64,000 bases of DNA, from assembly GCF_003208215.1 (NCBI RefSeq), contig NZ_QKLW01000007.1, forward strand, positions 62,001-126,000, in the 5' to 3' direction. The notes beneath the pieces were generated by a model. That model was not told where the DNA came from. It saw only the letters and a list, made by a program, of their open reading frames with translations, and did not search any database. The translations under genes were made by a program, and so were the position numbers. How positions within the stretch are numbered: the stretch's first letter is position 1; every line of letters starts with the position of its first letter. Source of the stretch: Marinomonas alcarazii (lineage in GTDB: Bacteria; Pseudomonadota; Gammaproteobacteria; Pseudomonadales; Marinomonadaceae). This document shows positions 18,201 to 27,345 of this stretch, piece after piece.

Positions 18201-19001
18201 CTATGGAAAGTGCTTTAGCCCCCACTGATCATAAAGTTTGCCAACAGCACACCTTCCTCCTTCACAGTAAAACTTCTTCTGCAAAATATTGAATGCTTGA
18301 TTTGCTTGTTCAGGATTGATCACATACCTACCAATTGGCCTAGCGACCAAATCAGCTAATTGCAATCCAGCCGAGTTCGATGTTTTTGATGCCATACGAA
18401 TCTTAAAAGGCAAATCTCTCTGATATTTGTTTTCACCATCACAGATACGGCGAAACTCCAGTTCGAGCTCGTTGTCTTCTTTCTTACCTCGGCACTCAAC
18501 AATGACATGGGTTTCCAGATCTTGCTGGCCCTTTTCTATAATCAGATCATACAAGGTTTCTAAGCAGTGCTTGAGCGCTATATGATAAGGATTACCCACT
18601 TCATCTGGGTTACGTATCTTATTCTTCTCAATCACACAGGAAGCAAGAATGAAATTACTGCCATCAATTATTTCACTCAAACGCCCCAAGAACTGATTTT
18701 TATCCACTCTATTTTTGAACGTGGTGAATTCCCCTTTTTCCTTACGGATTTCATGCTCATGCAAAATCACCAAGTCGTGACCAAAGTAGTCAAACTTAAG
18801 TTGCTGAAGCTGAGGAACAACGTGTGAGAAATAGTGCCCTTTGTAGAAAATGCAAAACGCCAATACGAATACCGGGTAATCCTGATCAATAGAGGTAAGA
18901 CTGTGATCGCCACTTTCATCCACATACACCACAAAATCACTGAACCCGCGTTGCCGGCCAATCGATTCTGTTTGCTCTTTTTGTGGCGGGCAGCTTGTCA
19001 T
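18201..19001 (-). CDS. DUF3800 family protein, last gene of the type I restriction operon
   Basis: 266 residues. The opening VVYVDESGDHS and the later LQLADLVARPIGRY are hallmarks of DUF3800, an RNase H-like fold with conserved acidic residues (Asp and Glu of DESGD, Asp of LAD) that suggest a metal-dependent nuclease. Its start overlaps the hsdS stop by 4 bp, so it is co-translated with the restriction genes. Members of this family often occur beside restriction systems and in phages, but their substrate is not established. Confidence 0.82.
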   Translation of the reverse strand: MTSCPPQKEQTESIGRQRGFSDFVVYVDESGDHSLTSIDQDYPVFVLAFCIFYKGHYFSHVVPQLQQLKFDYFGHDLVILHEHEIRKEKGEFTTFKNRVDKNQFLGRLSEIIDGSNFILASCVIEKNKIRNPDEVGNPYHIALKHCLETLYDLIIEKGQQDLETHVIVECRGKKEDNELELEFRRICDGENKYQRDLPFKIRMASKTSNSAGLQLADLVARPIGRYVINPEQANQAFNILQKKFYCEGGRCAVGKLYDQWGLKHFP

Positions 19002-20533
19002 ACCTTCGCCTTCTTTACTTGGGTCTTTTTCTTAGTTTGTTTTTTTATTGCATCACGCTCGGCTTTGATTTTTTCCAGCAAGGCTTCGGCAGAATTGTCA
19101 CCCGTAATTAAATCAGGGTTAGCAGCGCGCCACTCGGCGGTTAGTTCTCCGCGGAAGGCTTTGGCTAAAATAGATTGAGTAAGGTTATTAACTCGCTCTA
19201 ATGCGGCATTGGTTTTTTGTTCGATGGTATCGGCAAAGGCGAAGAGCTCTTCTACGCGGCGGACAATTTCGGTTTGTTCCGAAAGAGAAGGGAGGGCAAC
19301 AGTTAAATCTTTTATCGGGCCTAAAAATAGATTAGCCTGTGCCGTTGATTTTGAGCTTTCCTCAATATCTTTTTGAGAAACTGGAGATTGCAGGTAATAC
19401 ATTAAGTATTTACCCTGGATAAATTCATCCATAAATTTCACTAGAGCAGCGCTTCTTACCATTACATATTTATCATCTTCATCCACTAAACAAACTCTGC
19501 CGACAGATCCTGAACATGAAATCAATATATCTCCCTTATTTGGATCACATCGCTTTCGTAGTTTCTGAAACTCTCCTTCACCTACAAAATCAACATTTGA
19601 AGTAGAAATATACCCATCTTGAACATTTCTTGCCGATAATAAGTATCGGCCTGTATCTTCTCTTTTAGGTGTTTTATGCTCACCATCTGTGATTTTTGAA
19701 GCGATTGATTTCAGTTTTAGATTCAACCAATCATTTGGTGAACCAATTGCCGACTCTGATTTCACCACATCTAAATCCTTTTTTATTACCTTGGATTTAA
19801 TTAGAGCCTGCTTTACATCGTTGATGTGATTAAATGTCACGTTAATTGGATTATTTCTTTCCCGCCATTCCTCTGTCAACTTCCCACTCACGGCTGCGGC
19901 AAGGACGGATTGGCGGAAGTTTTTTAGAATGTTGGGGATGCGGTCGAGGCGGGCTTTAGTAGTTTCCACCTTTGCTAGCAGGGTATCGAGATCATCGGCG
20001 ATGACTTTTTGCTCGGCTAGAGGGGCTAACATAATTGGCAAAGTTAAAAACCTTGCCTGGGTCATATTTAAACCGCTTTCACTAATACCTGTTTTTCGAT
20101 CATCTAACTCTTTTTGAATTAACGAAGTACGAAGCCAAGACTCTATATACTCTGGACATATAACTTCCTCTGGAAACCTCAAGCGATACATTTTTCCAGA
20201 AAGCATTAACTTACTACGGGTATTTTTAACATAACAAATGACGCCACATCTATTACGAGGACCAGCATTTGTGATTAGCAGATCACCTTTTTTGACTTCG
20301 ATTCGATGTTTTGGCTCTTTATCTTTAGGAAGGCGCTTATTTTCATAGTCGAGATAAAATCCATCTTGAATAGCCGTTGTTTTTAAAACGCCCCACTCAT
20401 TTTCAGCAGCAGATTCACGATCACATTGAGGACTCCACCCTTGATGAACGAATTTACCGTCAGATTGAGCTGCAAGAACACTCTCAATCTCAACTAAAAC
20501 CCACCCTTCAGGACAATTAAAAGCACTCATCAA
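18998..20533 (-). CDS. hsdS: Type I restriction-modification specificity subunit HsdS
   Basis: 511 residues with two target recognition domains: the first opens near CPEGWVLVEIESVL and the second near NDWLNLKLKSIASKITDGEH. Each is followed by a helical spacer (LAPLAEQKVIADDLDTLLAKVE and LPSLSEQTEIVRRVEELFAFAD). Each domain should read one half of a bipartite recognition site. The tail is Lys-rich. It overlaps hsdM by 4 bp (ATGA). Target sites cannot be read from the sequence. The two domains look unrelated, so the site is probably asymmetric. Confidence 0.95.
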   Translation of the reverse strand: MMSAFNCPEGWVLVEIESVLAAQSDGKFVHQGWSPQCDRESAAENEWGVLKTTAIQDGFYLDYENKRLPKDKEPKHRIEVKKGDLLITNAGPRNRCGVICYVKNTRSKLMLSGKMYRLRFPEEVICPEYIESWLRTSLIQKELDDRKTGISESGLNMTQARFLTLPIMLAPLAEQKVIADDLDTLLAKVETTKARLDRIPNILKNFRQSVLAAAVSGKLTEEWRERNNPINVTFNHINDVKQALIKSKVIKKDLDVVKSESAIGSPNDWLNLKLKSIASKITDGEHKTPKREDTGRYLLSARNVQDGYISTSNVDFVGEGEFQKLRKRCDPNKGDILISCSGSVGRVCLVDEDDKYVMVRSAALVKFMDEFIQGKYLMYYLQSPVSQKDIEESSKSTAQANLFLGPIKDLTVALPSLSEQTEIVRRVEELFAFADTIEQKTNAALERVNNLTQSILAKAFRGELTAEWRAANPDLITGDNSAEALLEKIKAERDAIKKQTKKKTQVKKAKV

Positions 20534-22098
20534 TTCGCCCCTTCCAACGCCGCTAGCAGTTCATCAATTTCACTTAACGCGGCGGAGAGCTCGTCTTTGG
20601 CTTCGATGGCCAATATCGCAGGTTCAGGCAAATCAGCCGCATCCACGCTGTCTTTGTCTTTTAACCAACTGATGTCTAACGAGTCGCCTTTAGTGTCGGC
20701 GATCCAGTCACGGCTAAAACAGCGCCATCTTGAATGCAATAGCTTGTCGTCAACATTTTCGTTTTCAACTGCGGCTTGTTTGTCTACCGCAATTTGTTCA
20801 GCGCCAAAGCTATATTCGCCCTCAGTACGAACACTAGTACCATCAGCGTTTTCGCCATAAACCACTTCGAAAGGCGCTAAATGGTTGTCACCAAATGGAG
20901 TTCGTTTACCAAAATTGGACATATTGGTACGCAGGTCGTAAACCCAGACATTTTCGGTACAATTTTCTTCTTGGTGTTTGTCTTTGGCTGATCCCTTTGT
21001 AAAAAACAGCACATTGGTTTTTACGCCTTGAGCATAGAAGATACCGGTAGGCAAACGCAGGATTGTATGCAAGTTGCATTTGTTCATTAAGTCGCGGCGT
21101 ACTTCGGTACCAACACCGCCTTCAAACAGTACGTTATCGGGCAAGACTACGGCGGCGCGACCACCGGCTTTCAAGTTGCGGTAAATATGCTGCAAAAATG
21201 CCAGTTGTTTATTGCTGGTTTTATAGGTGAATTCACGAGTGTTGCTGGCTTCACCGCCTTTACTGGTACCAAAGGGTGGATTGGCAAGGATAATATCAGC
21301 AGATTTCAAAGCTTTTCCTGCATCACCCAAGGCGTTGCCCAAATGCACAACACCTTCGTCATCGCCTTCCATGCCGTGTAATAAGCAGTTCATTAAGGCC
21401 AAGCGTCGAGTATTTGGAACCAGCTCAACTCCAATAAAAGCTTTGTTTTTCTGAAAGTCGGCTTCTTTGGCGCTTAAATCCATGTAGTCATCTGTTTGCT
21501 CACGCATATACTGGTCTGCAGCGACCAAAAATCCGGCGGTACCGACAGCGGGGTCTTGAATAATTTCGCCAACCTGCGGTTTGATACAACGTACCATACT
21601 GTTAATTAGGGCTCGCGGAGTAAAGTACTGACCAGCTCCTGACTTAGTCTCGGAAGCATTTTTCTCAAGCAAACCTTCATACAAATCCCCAAGGCCATCT
21701 TTTGCTGCACTAAACCAATCAATTTGGTCTAGGGTTTTAATCATTTGCTCTAAATGACGCGGCTCGCGTAGACGAGTTTGTGCGTCCGCATAAATAGCGC
21801 TGATTAATTGATCGTCATGTACAGCGTTACCATCGGCATCTTTGCCAGTAGAAAGGCTTAACAGAATGCGTTTGTAATCGTTTAACAAGTTAATACCTGA
21901 CTTCTCACTTACATCTGTCCAGCGACAGCCCTCAGGTAACGGGTGCTTTTTAATCGTGCCTGCCTCGGTGTTTTCATGCACCATTTTTATAAACAGCAGT
22001 AGCACTAGTTCTGTTACGTAGTCACTGTAGTTAATACCGTCATCACGTAGCACGTCACACAAGTTCCAGAGTTTCTGTACAATATCGTTATTGGTCAT
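20530..22098 (-). CDS. hsdM: Type I restriction-modification DNA methyltransferase HsdM (N6-adenine)
   Basis: 522 residues. It has the S-adenosylmethionine motif DPAVGTAGF at 182-190 and the N6-adenine catalytic motif NPPF at 273-276, with the HsdM N-terminal helical domain before them. It methylates adenines within the HsdS target to protect host DNA and forms M2S with HsdS. The order hsdR-hsdM-hsdS with 4-bp overlaps suggests one operon. All key residues are present, so it should be active. Confidence 0.96.
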   Translation of the reverse strand: MTNNDIVQKLWNLCDVLRDDGINYSDYVTELVLLLFIKMVHENTEAGTIKKHPLPEGCRWTDVSEKSGINLLNDYKRILLSLSTGKDADGNAVHDDQLISAIYADAQTRLREPRHLEQMIKTLDQIDWFSAAKDGLGDLYEGLLEKNASETKSGAGQYFTPRALINSMVRCIKPQVGEIIQDPAVGTAGFLVAADQYMREQTDDYMDLSAKEADFQKNKAFIGVELVPNTRRLALMNCLLHGMEGDDEGVVHLGNALGDAGKALKSADIILANPPFGTSKGGEASNTREFTYKTSNKQLAFLQHIYRNLKAGGRAAVVLPDNVLFEGGVGTEVRRDLMNKCNLHTILRLPTGIFYAQGVKTNVLFFTKGSAKDKHQEENCTENVWVYDLRTNMSNFGKRTPFGDNHLAPFEVVYGENADGTSVRTEGEYSFGAEQIAVDKQAAVENENVDDKLLHSRWRCFSRDWIADTKGDSLDISWLKDKDSVDAADLPEPAILAIEAKDELSAALSEIDELLAALEGAN

Positions 22099-22137
22099 TA
22101 GTGTTCTCTTAGTTAATTTCTTGAGTATTGGAAAAGC

Positions 22138-25100
22138 TTAGGCACTTTGTTGTGGCCAAATTGCGTCACTGAGCTCATCCAAGACTGTATCTAGTTGATT
22201 ACTTAGTATTTTATCAAATTGTCTGGCTCCACCGTAATCAGAAAAACGACTATTAACAAATTCTCTATCAATAATCACTTCATGAACTAACTGCTTAGCT
22301 AAGCGATCTAGCCACTTGCGCTGCGGCACTGACCATTGATGGCTAGCATAAATTCGATCCATTGCTTGTGCGACTCGCTGTTCAAATGGAATTAAAGGCT
22401 CTCCAAAAGCGGCGCGGCGTATATGGCCGACAATACTCGCGGCAATATCTTTATTCGTCTGGTTCCGAACAGCGGATTGAAGGTTTGCTTCTGAATATCC
22501 GGCACCATCAAGTAAAAGTTTGATATCTTTCAACTGTTCGCGAGTTAAGTCCCTAGGCCTTTTGACTACAACTGAAAGTGCAGTATTTTGGTTGAGTTGC
22601 TCCTTAATAAAGTGATTGAAGCTATCTAAGTAATCTTCTGGTCGTTTATGAGCACCATAGTTTTGCGCCCTCTCTCGTATCTCATCATCATGCTCAGAAA
22701 TGATAGGCATTCGGTCAGTACCAACCAATAAAGCTACATCAGCCAATTGATTTAATAAGCCCCTGTGTTGAGTCACAAAATTAGCTGCCTGCTGAGGACC
22801 TAAATCACGTAAATGTTTATGTAAGGATTTTGGTTCAACTCCCCAAAGCTGCTCTAATTCTTCTAGTTTCTCCTTTAAGGCCGGTTTAGATTCAGACTCT
22901 TTCTCTGCTTTACGCAAAACTCGCATAAGTTTCTGGCTAAGATGATTTAATATAACGTCTGCATGGGATTCGCCTTGTTGTTCGCCAGGTGAACTGAGTG
23001 CTCGCCCAAGAACCTCAGGATCCGTTAATTCATCGACCAATTGCTCTACACTAACATTTGGATCTTTTACTAACGGCTTCATCGTATTTACTTCATTGAG
23101 CGCAGCATAAATATCAACTGGGTCGTAGATGCGAAATACTGTTTTACCAATGTCATCACAACGACGAGTGGCTCGACCTATCATCTGCTCAAATAAGATG
23201 CGCGATTTTACCCTACGTAAAAATACAAGGTTACATATTTTTGGAACATCGATGCCTGTTGTCAGTAGATCAACTGTAATGGCAATATTTGGGTAACGTT
23301 CGTTCTTATACTGACGTATAAGCTGGTCTACTTTGTCACTTTGGCCTGTTATCTTCGCGACTGCAGCTTGGTTGTAATCGCCATTGTAAGTAGCTTTAAA
23401 CTCATCATCCAATAAACGTTTGACCATATCGGCATGAAGATCTGTAGCACAAAAGATCAAGGTCTTTTCATCACCAAAGGGGTCTAACTCTTGGAGGACA
23501 AGTTCCTCGCAGATCACTCGATTAAAGTTTTCATTAATCACTCTTCGATTGAAAGCATCAACTTCGAAATTAATTTCATCCTCTAATTCAGATGAGTCTA
23601 ATTTCCCAGTTTGGGTATTAACTGATGAAACAGTCGCTCCTTTTTCGAACTTAATACCTTTTTGAGTTAGCTCAGTTTCATATCGCTTTGGAGGCTCATG
23701 ATCGATTAACCAGTCTTCAGCTACGGCCTCCCGATAAGAATAAGTAAATACTGGCTTTCCAAAGATTTCACTAGTGTGCTTAGCGGGGGTAGCGGTTAAA
23801 CCCACTTTCACCGCATCAAAATATTCTAATACTCGACGATAACTAGATAAATATTGGCTAGCATCTCTTGTTGCTAGTTCACCTTCAGTCATTTCTTGGT
23901 CAAGTGTATAACCACGATGGGCTTCATCAATAATTATACAGTCAAATTGATCAATCGGCGGTGGCGTATCAGACATAAAGACCCGTTTCACCATTGCCTG
24001 AACCGTTGCAACCTGAACTCGAGTCTCCGCTTCAGCTGCCATATCTCCAAGTTCGGCTACATTATAAATTTTTGACAGGGTATGATTTTGTTCGAGAGGC
24101 GCTTCGTTAAAAGCATCGATTGCTTGCTGCCCCAACGCTGTCCGATCTACTAGAAACAAAATGCGCTTGAACCTTTCGGATTTTAGAAAGCGGTACATCA
24201 GGCCAATAATGGTACGAGTCTTCCCCGTACCTGTTGCCATGGCAAGGAGTGCTTCGCGCGCATTTTGAGAAAGGGCAGCTTCTACAGATAAAATTGCTTT
24301 TTCTTGGTAGTCCCTTAGTCTCAAATAAGAGAATCCTTCGTTACTAAGAGTCTGCTCTGCTTCTGTCTTACTTCGCTTTAGCAGATCCATTAAACCGATC
24401 GGCGTATGAAACTTAGGTAAAGCTCGCTTTGTATTACTGTGGTCACGAACATCTCTAAACCATGTGCCGGATTTCTCGGCAAGCTGAGGAATATATGGGC
24501 GTCCATTGCAAGAATATACAAACGGTACTTTATAATGGCCATCGTAATCATCTGGCCAAGCTATTGTTAGTCCAGAGACTTCCCAAGCCCCTCGCATGGT
24601 TTCTTCAACAACAAAACCTTTACTATAACGCTCCGCCTGAGCAATTTTACCTGCAACATTAGTATTTTCTTTCTTAGCCTCAACTACCGCTACTGGAGTG
24701 AGACCTATAAACAAAACGTAGTCTGCACGACCATTCTCACCATTATATTTCGTTGGCCATTCAGCAATGGCCTTATTAATGTTTTTCTCTGGCCGAGCAC
24801 CACTTTGATAAGTAATGTCTTGACTGTCGACGACCCAACCAGATTCAGTGAGCTGCTGATCTATTAGGATTCTAGTAAGTTCTTCGCTAAGTATAATTTG
24901 CTGACTTGCACTTCTTGTTTTATTTGAAACTTGCTGCTTTTGCTGAGTTGAAATCTTTTCATCCTGTTGTTTCAGCTGCTGCTGTAAAGACTGGAGTTTA
25001 GACTCATATTCTTTCCGTTGCTCTGTAAGAGCCTGCTCATGGTTTTTTGCTAAGTCAGCTAATTGCTTTGATTCTTCATCCATTGCCACTGCCAAAGCTT

Positions 25101-25653
25101 CGTACTCAGACTTTTCTTGATTAATTAAGTCGTTTAGCTGCTTGCTGGAATCTAGTTCAACATTCGCCTTGGAAAGGTCATTCTTTAAATTTTCAATCTC
25201 TATTTGCAGTTGACGAAGCTGGCTACTAGGGTCGTTAGGTAGGAGAAACGGACCAGGCTTGAAATTGACCCCTTGCTTGCCAAAGGACTGATGGAACCAC
25301 ACAGCCAATGCACGAGCGACTTTAAGCCCATCAAGAGCTTCTTTATGCTGGGTTCTAAATTGGTGAGTAGCCTTATTACCTTCAATACGAAGTGTATGAA
25401 ACAATTCTCGAGTTACCGATTCGAACTGTAACTCACGGTTCAGTCGGTACAATAAGTCGGCTTGTGATGTTTGTTCGTCAAATTCAACGCCAACCAATGA
25501 GGCTATGTGCTGTGCTATCGCTTCACCCAATTGGCGAAGTTTAATCAAGGTAGTGTTAGGATCACTAGAGAATACGCGCTCAGCCCCCGTTGCTAACTCT
25601 ACAAAAAGTGGATCATGTTCTTCCAGAAAAGCAAAATTTGATGTTGTTTTCAT
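22138..25653 (-). CDS. hsdR: Type I restriction endonuclease subunit HsdR (EcoEI-like)
   Basis: 1171 residues. In order: an N-terminal helical domain; a Gln/Lys-rich coiled coil at about 145-240; the nuclease core with Asp311, Glu325 and Lys327 (VVEAKKE); helicase Walker A MATGTGKT at 472-479; DEAH at 576-579; and later helicase motifs (LLTTGIDVP, QMIGRATR). The C-terminal region resembles EcoEI HsdR. It translocates unmethylated DNA and cuts at a distance. It starts the hsd operon; hsdM follows after 39 bp. No disruption is seen. Confidence 0.95.
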   Translation of the reverse strand: MKTTSNFAFLEEHDPLFVELATGAERVFSSDPNTTLIKLRQLGEAIAQHIASLVGVEFDEQTSQADLLYRLNRELQFESVTRELFHTLRIEGNKATHQFRTQHKEALDGLKVARALAVWFHQSFGKQGVNFKPGPFLLPNDPSSQLRQLQIEIENLKNDLSKANVELDSSKQLNDLINQEKSEYEALAVAMDEESKQLADLAKNHEQALTEQRKEYESKLQSLQQQLKQQDEKISTQQKQQVSNKTRSASQQIILSEELTRILIDQQLTESGWVVDSQDITYQSGARPEKNINKAIAEWPTKYNGENGRADYVLFIGLTPVAVVEAKKENTNVAGKIAQAERYSKGFVVEETMRGAWEVSGLTIAWPDDYDGHYKVPFVYSCNGRPYIPQLAEKSGTWFRDVRDHSNTKRALPKFHTPIGLMDLLKRSKTEAEQTLSNEGFSYLRLRDYQEKAILSVEAALSQNAREALLAMATGTGKTRTIIGLMYRFLKSERFKRILFLVDRTALGQQAIDAFNEAPLEQNHTLSKIYNVAELGDMAAEAETRVQVATVQAMVKRVFMSDTPPPIDQFDCIIIDEAHRGYTLDQEMTEGELATRDASQYLSSYRRVLEYFDAVKVGLTATPAKHTSEIFGKPVFTYSYREAVAEDWLIDHEPPKRYETELTQKGIKFEKGATVSSVNTQTGKLDSSELEDEINFEVDAFNRRVINENFNRVICEELVLQELDPFGDEKTLIFCATDLHADMVKRLLDDEFKATYNGDYNQAAVAKITGQSDKVDQLIRQYKNERYPNIAITVDLLTTGIDVPKICNLVFLRRVKSRILFEQMIGRATRRCDDIGKTVFRIYDPVDIYAALNEVNTMKPLVKDPNVSVEQLVDELTDPEVLGRALSSPGEQQGESHADVILNHLSQKLMRVLRKAEKESESKPALKEKLEELEQLWGVEPKSLHKHLRDLGPQQAANFVTQHRGLLNQLADVALLVGTDRMPIISEHDDEIRERAQNYGAHKRPEDYLDSFNHFIKEQLNQNTALSVVVKRPRDLTREQLKDIKLLLDGAGYSEANLQSAVRNQTNKDIAASIVGHIRRAAFGEPLIPFEQRVAQAMDRIYASHQWSVPQRKWLDRLAKQLVHEVIIDREFVNSRFSDYGGARQFDKILSNQLDTVLDELSDAIWPQQSA

Positions 25654-25699
25654 TGTTATATCGCTTCCGTTCTTTATCCAATAATCAAAACAGGGGGTA

Positions 25700-25742
25700 A
25701 TCGAAAGTTTCGATCCTATAAAGATCGTTTAAACAGTTTCAA
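25700..25742 (-). promoter_or_regulatory. Predicted hsdR promoter with adjoining palindrome
   Basis: On the minus strand TTGAAA (25742-25737) and TATAGG (25720-25715) are 16 bp apart. Immediately downstream is a 15-bp palindrome ATCGAAA-C-TTTCGAT (25714-25700), a possible operator. The pair lies in the 91-bp gap after tnsC, so hsdRMS need not depend on tns transcription. Confidence 0.4.
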
Positions 25743-25744
25743 CT

Positions 25745-27331
25745 TTACAAGTAATCAAGCAGGTTCACTATAACACCTTCTTGCTTCATCGTTTTATAAG
25801 AAGCCCCTTTGCTATTCACCATCAACCTTAGATCATTTTCCACATATTTTGGCGTTAACTTAACAACTTTAGGTTTATTCTCTTCTCGTTTTAAAGGCTC
25901 TTTTTCTTCTAAATTTCGAATGTGTGCAACCAAATCAAACAAAGTACCATTAGGAAGTTCCTCAATCGCTTGTTCTGCGACGGTAGGTGCGATATCAGAA
26001 CCCACTCCCATTTGTTCTAGCATATTCACTAGTTGATAAAACTTAGAGTCCTCTCGAATTACGGTTGGTTGAGATTCAAACACTTCAACAGAAGAGCTTT
26101 GCACTATGGAGCTTTGAATAAGATTTGACCTAGGAATTTCCAAATCTGCATATTTTTGAATTTCTTCTTCTCGACCACTTTGAAGTGCTCTAATCATAGG
26201 TCGAATCATGTGAAGCTCTTCGTTAAAAACGATATCCACTAATTTTTTGTCAATGATTTCACGCCCAATTGTTACAGCCCTCGTCTGACAAAGATAAAAC
26301 AGCGTTACCGCTACATGCGCAATCCCCTGTGAATAGTCCCAAAAAAGACTTCGGATATTTTCTGTCATTGGCTGAGGAGACTTGAACCACTGAAGTGACC
26401 ATAGCTGGTCAAAAAAACGATCCCACTCGCTATTTTTACCGGCTCTGGATGCGGTATTGAAACGACTCCAATTAATACTTCCAAACTGTGATGCACGCCT
26501 TGCTGAACGCATGCTTGGAGAAAATAAATCATACGCCTTTGGCGTACCAACAAAGAGTATTGGAAGTTTTATTGTATTTGTTAGTTGAACGAAAAATCGT
26601 AGGATTTTCTCAGACACTCCAGACTTAGAGCGATCTAAATGTTGGATTTCATCTATTACCAACAAACCTATAGAGTGCAACGCAGCTACTCTTGCAAAGT
26701 CACCTAACAACATATCGACATTAGAACGAGACCTTACATACTGCTTTTCGTATTCGCCATCGTTATCTAGAGCAACATCCAACGCACGAAAAAAGTTAAT
26801 ACAAAGACTTTTCACTGATGCATCATGGGGGCTTTCAACCTTTAGCCACACAAGCTGAACATGTTGATATTCGGTATGAATAATAGTCTGCGGGTAACCA
26901 GCTAAAATAGCTTCTACTGCCGTCGTTTTCCCTGCGCCAGAGCAACCTATTACAGAACTGACAAGAGCTTCATTTCCTGCATTTCTAATGGTTGATTGTA
27001 GTGGCATATTTCGTGTTTTATTGAGCGTTTCTTGGTAACTTTTATTCGCGATATTACGACTCAAATACCCCTGCCGAATCATAGATGAGATGCTTTGCTC
27101 AAGCTGTAAATGAGCTTTAGTTGGATACAAAAAACCATCCATTATTCTTAGCATGGCATGTCGCCTAATATGTGCAGGAAGGGCAATCTCTTCGGCTCTT
27201 ACCTCAGGTTTACGTCGAATCAGTTTCGCTGTTTGCTCAGGTGAGTTAATTGGTGGCAATGCATTGATCAGCGGGTGTCCTTCATAATCACTTAATTCGG
27301 CAGGTAAATACTCAGCCTTAAAATGTTCCAT
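25745..27331 (-). CDS. tnsC: Transposition regulator ATPase TnsC
   Basis: 528 residues, near Tn7 TnsC (555). It is an AAA+ ATPase with Walker A GCSGAGKTT (129-137) and Walker B LLVIDEIQH (223-231, with D227 and E228). TnsC links target-bound TnsD or TnsE to the TnsAB transposase, and its ATP state gates transposition and target immunity. It follows tnsB after 14 bp. Unlike Tn7, tnsD is not next; the hsd operon comes first. Confidence 0.94.
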   Translation of the reverse strand: MEHFKAEYLPAELSDYEGHPLINALPPINSPEQTAKLIRRKPEVRAEEIALPAHIRRHAMLRIMDGFLYPTKAHLQLEQSISSMIRQGYLSRNIANKSYQETLNKTRNMPLQSTIRNAGNEALVSSVIGCSGAGKTTAVEAILAGYPQTIIHTEYQHVQLVWLKVESPHDASVKSLCINFFRALDVALDNDGEYEKQYVRSRSNVDMLLGDFARVAALHSIGLLVIDEIQHLDRSKSGVSEKILRFFVQLTNTIKLPILFVGTPKAYDLFSPSMRSARRASQFGSINWSRFNTASRAGKNSEWDRFFDQLWSLQWFKSPQPMTENIRSLFWDYSQGIAHVAVTLFYLCQTRAVTIGREIIDKKLVDIVFNEELHMIRPMIRALQSGREEEIQKYADLEIPRSNLIQSSIVQSSSVEVFESQPTVIREDSKFYQLVNMLEQMGVGSDIAPTVAEQAIEELPNGTLFDLVAHIRNLEEKEPLKREENKPKVVKLTPKYVENDLRLMVNSKGASYKTMKQEGVIVNLLDYL

Positions 27332-27345
27332 TCAATACAACTCCG

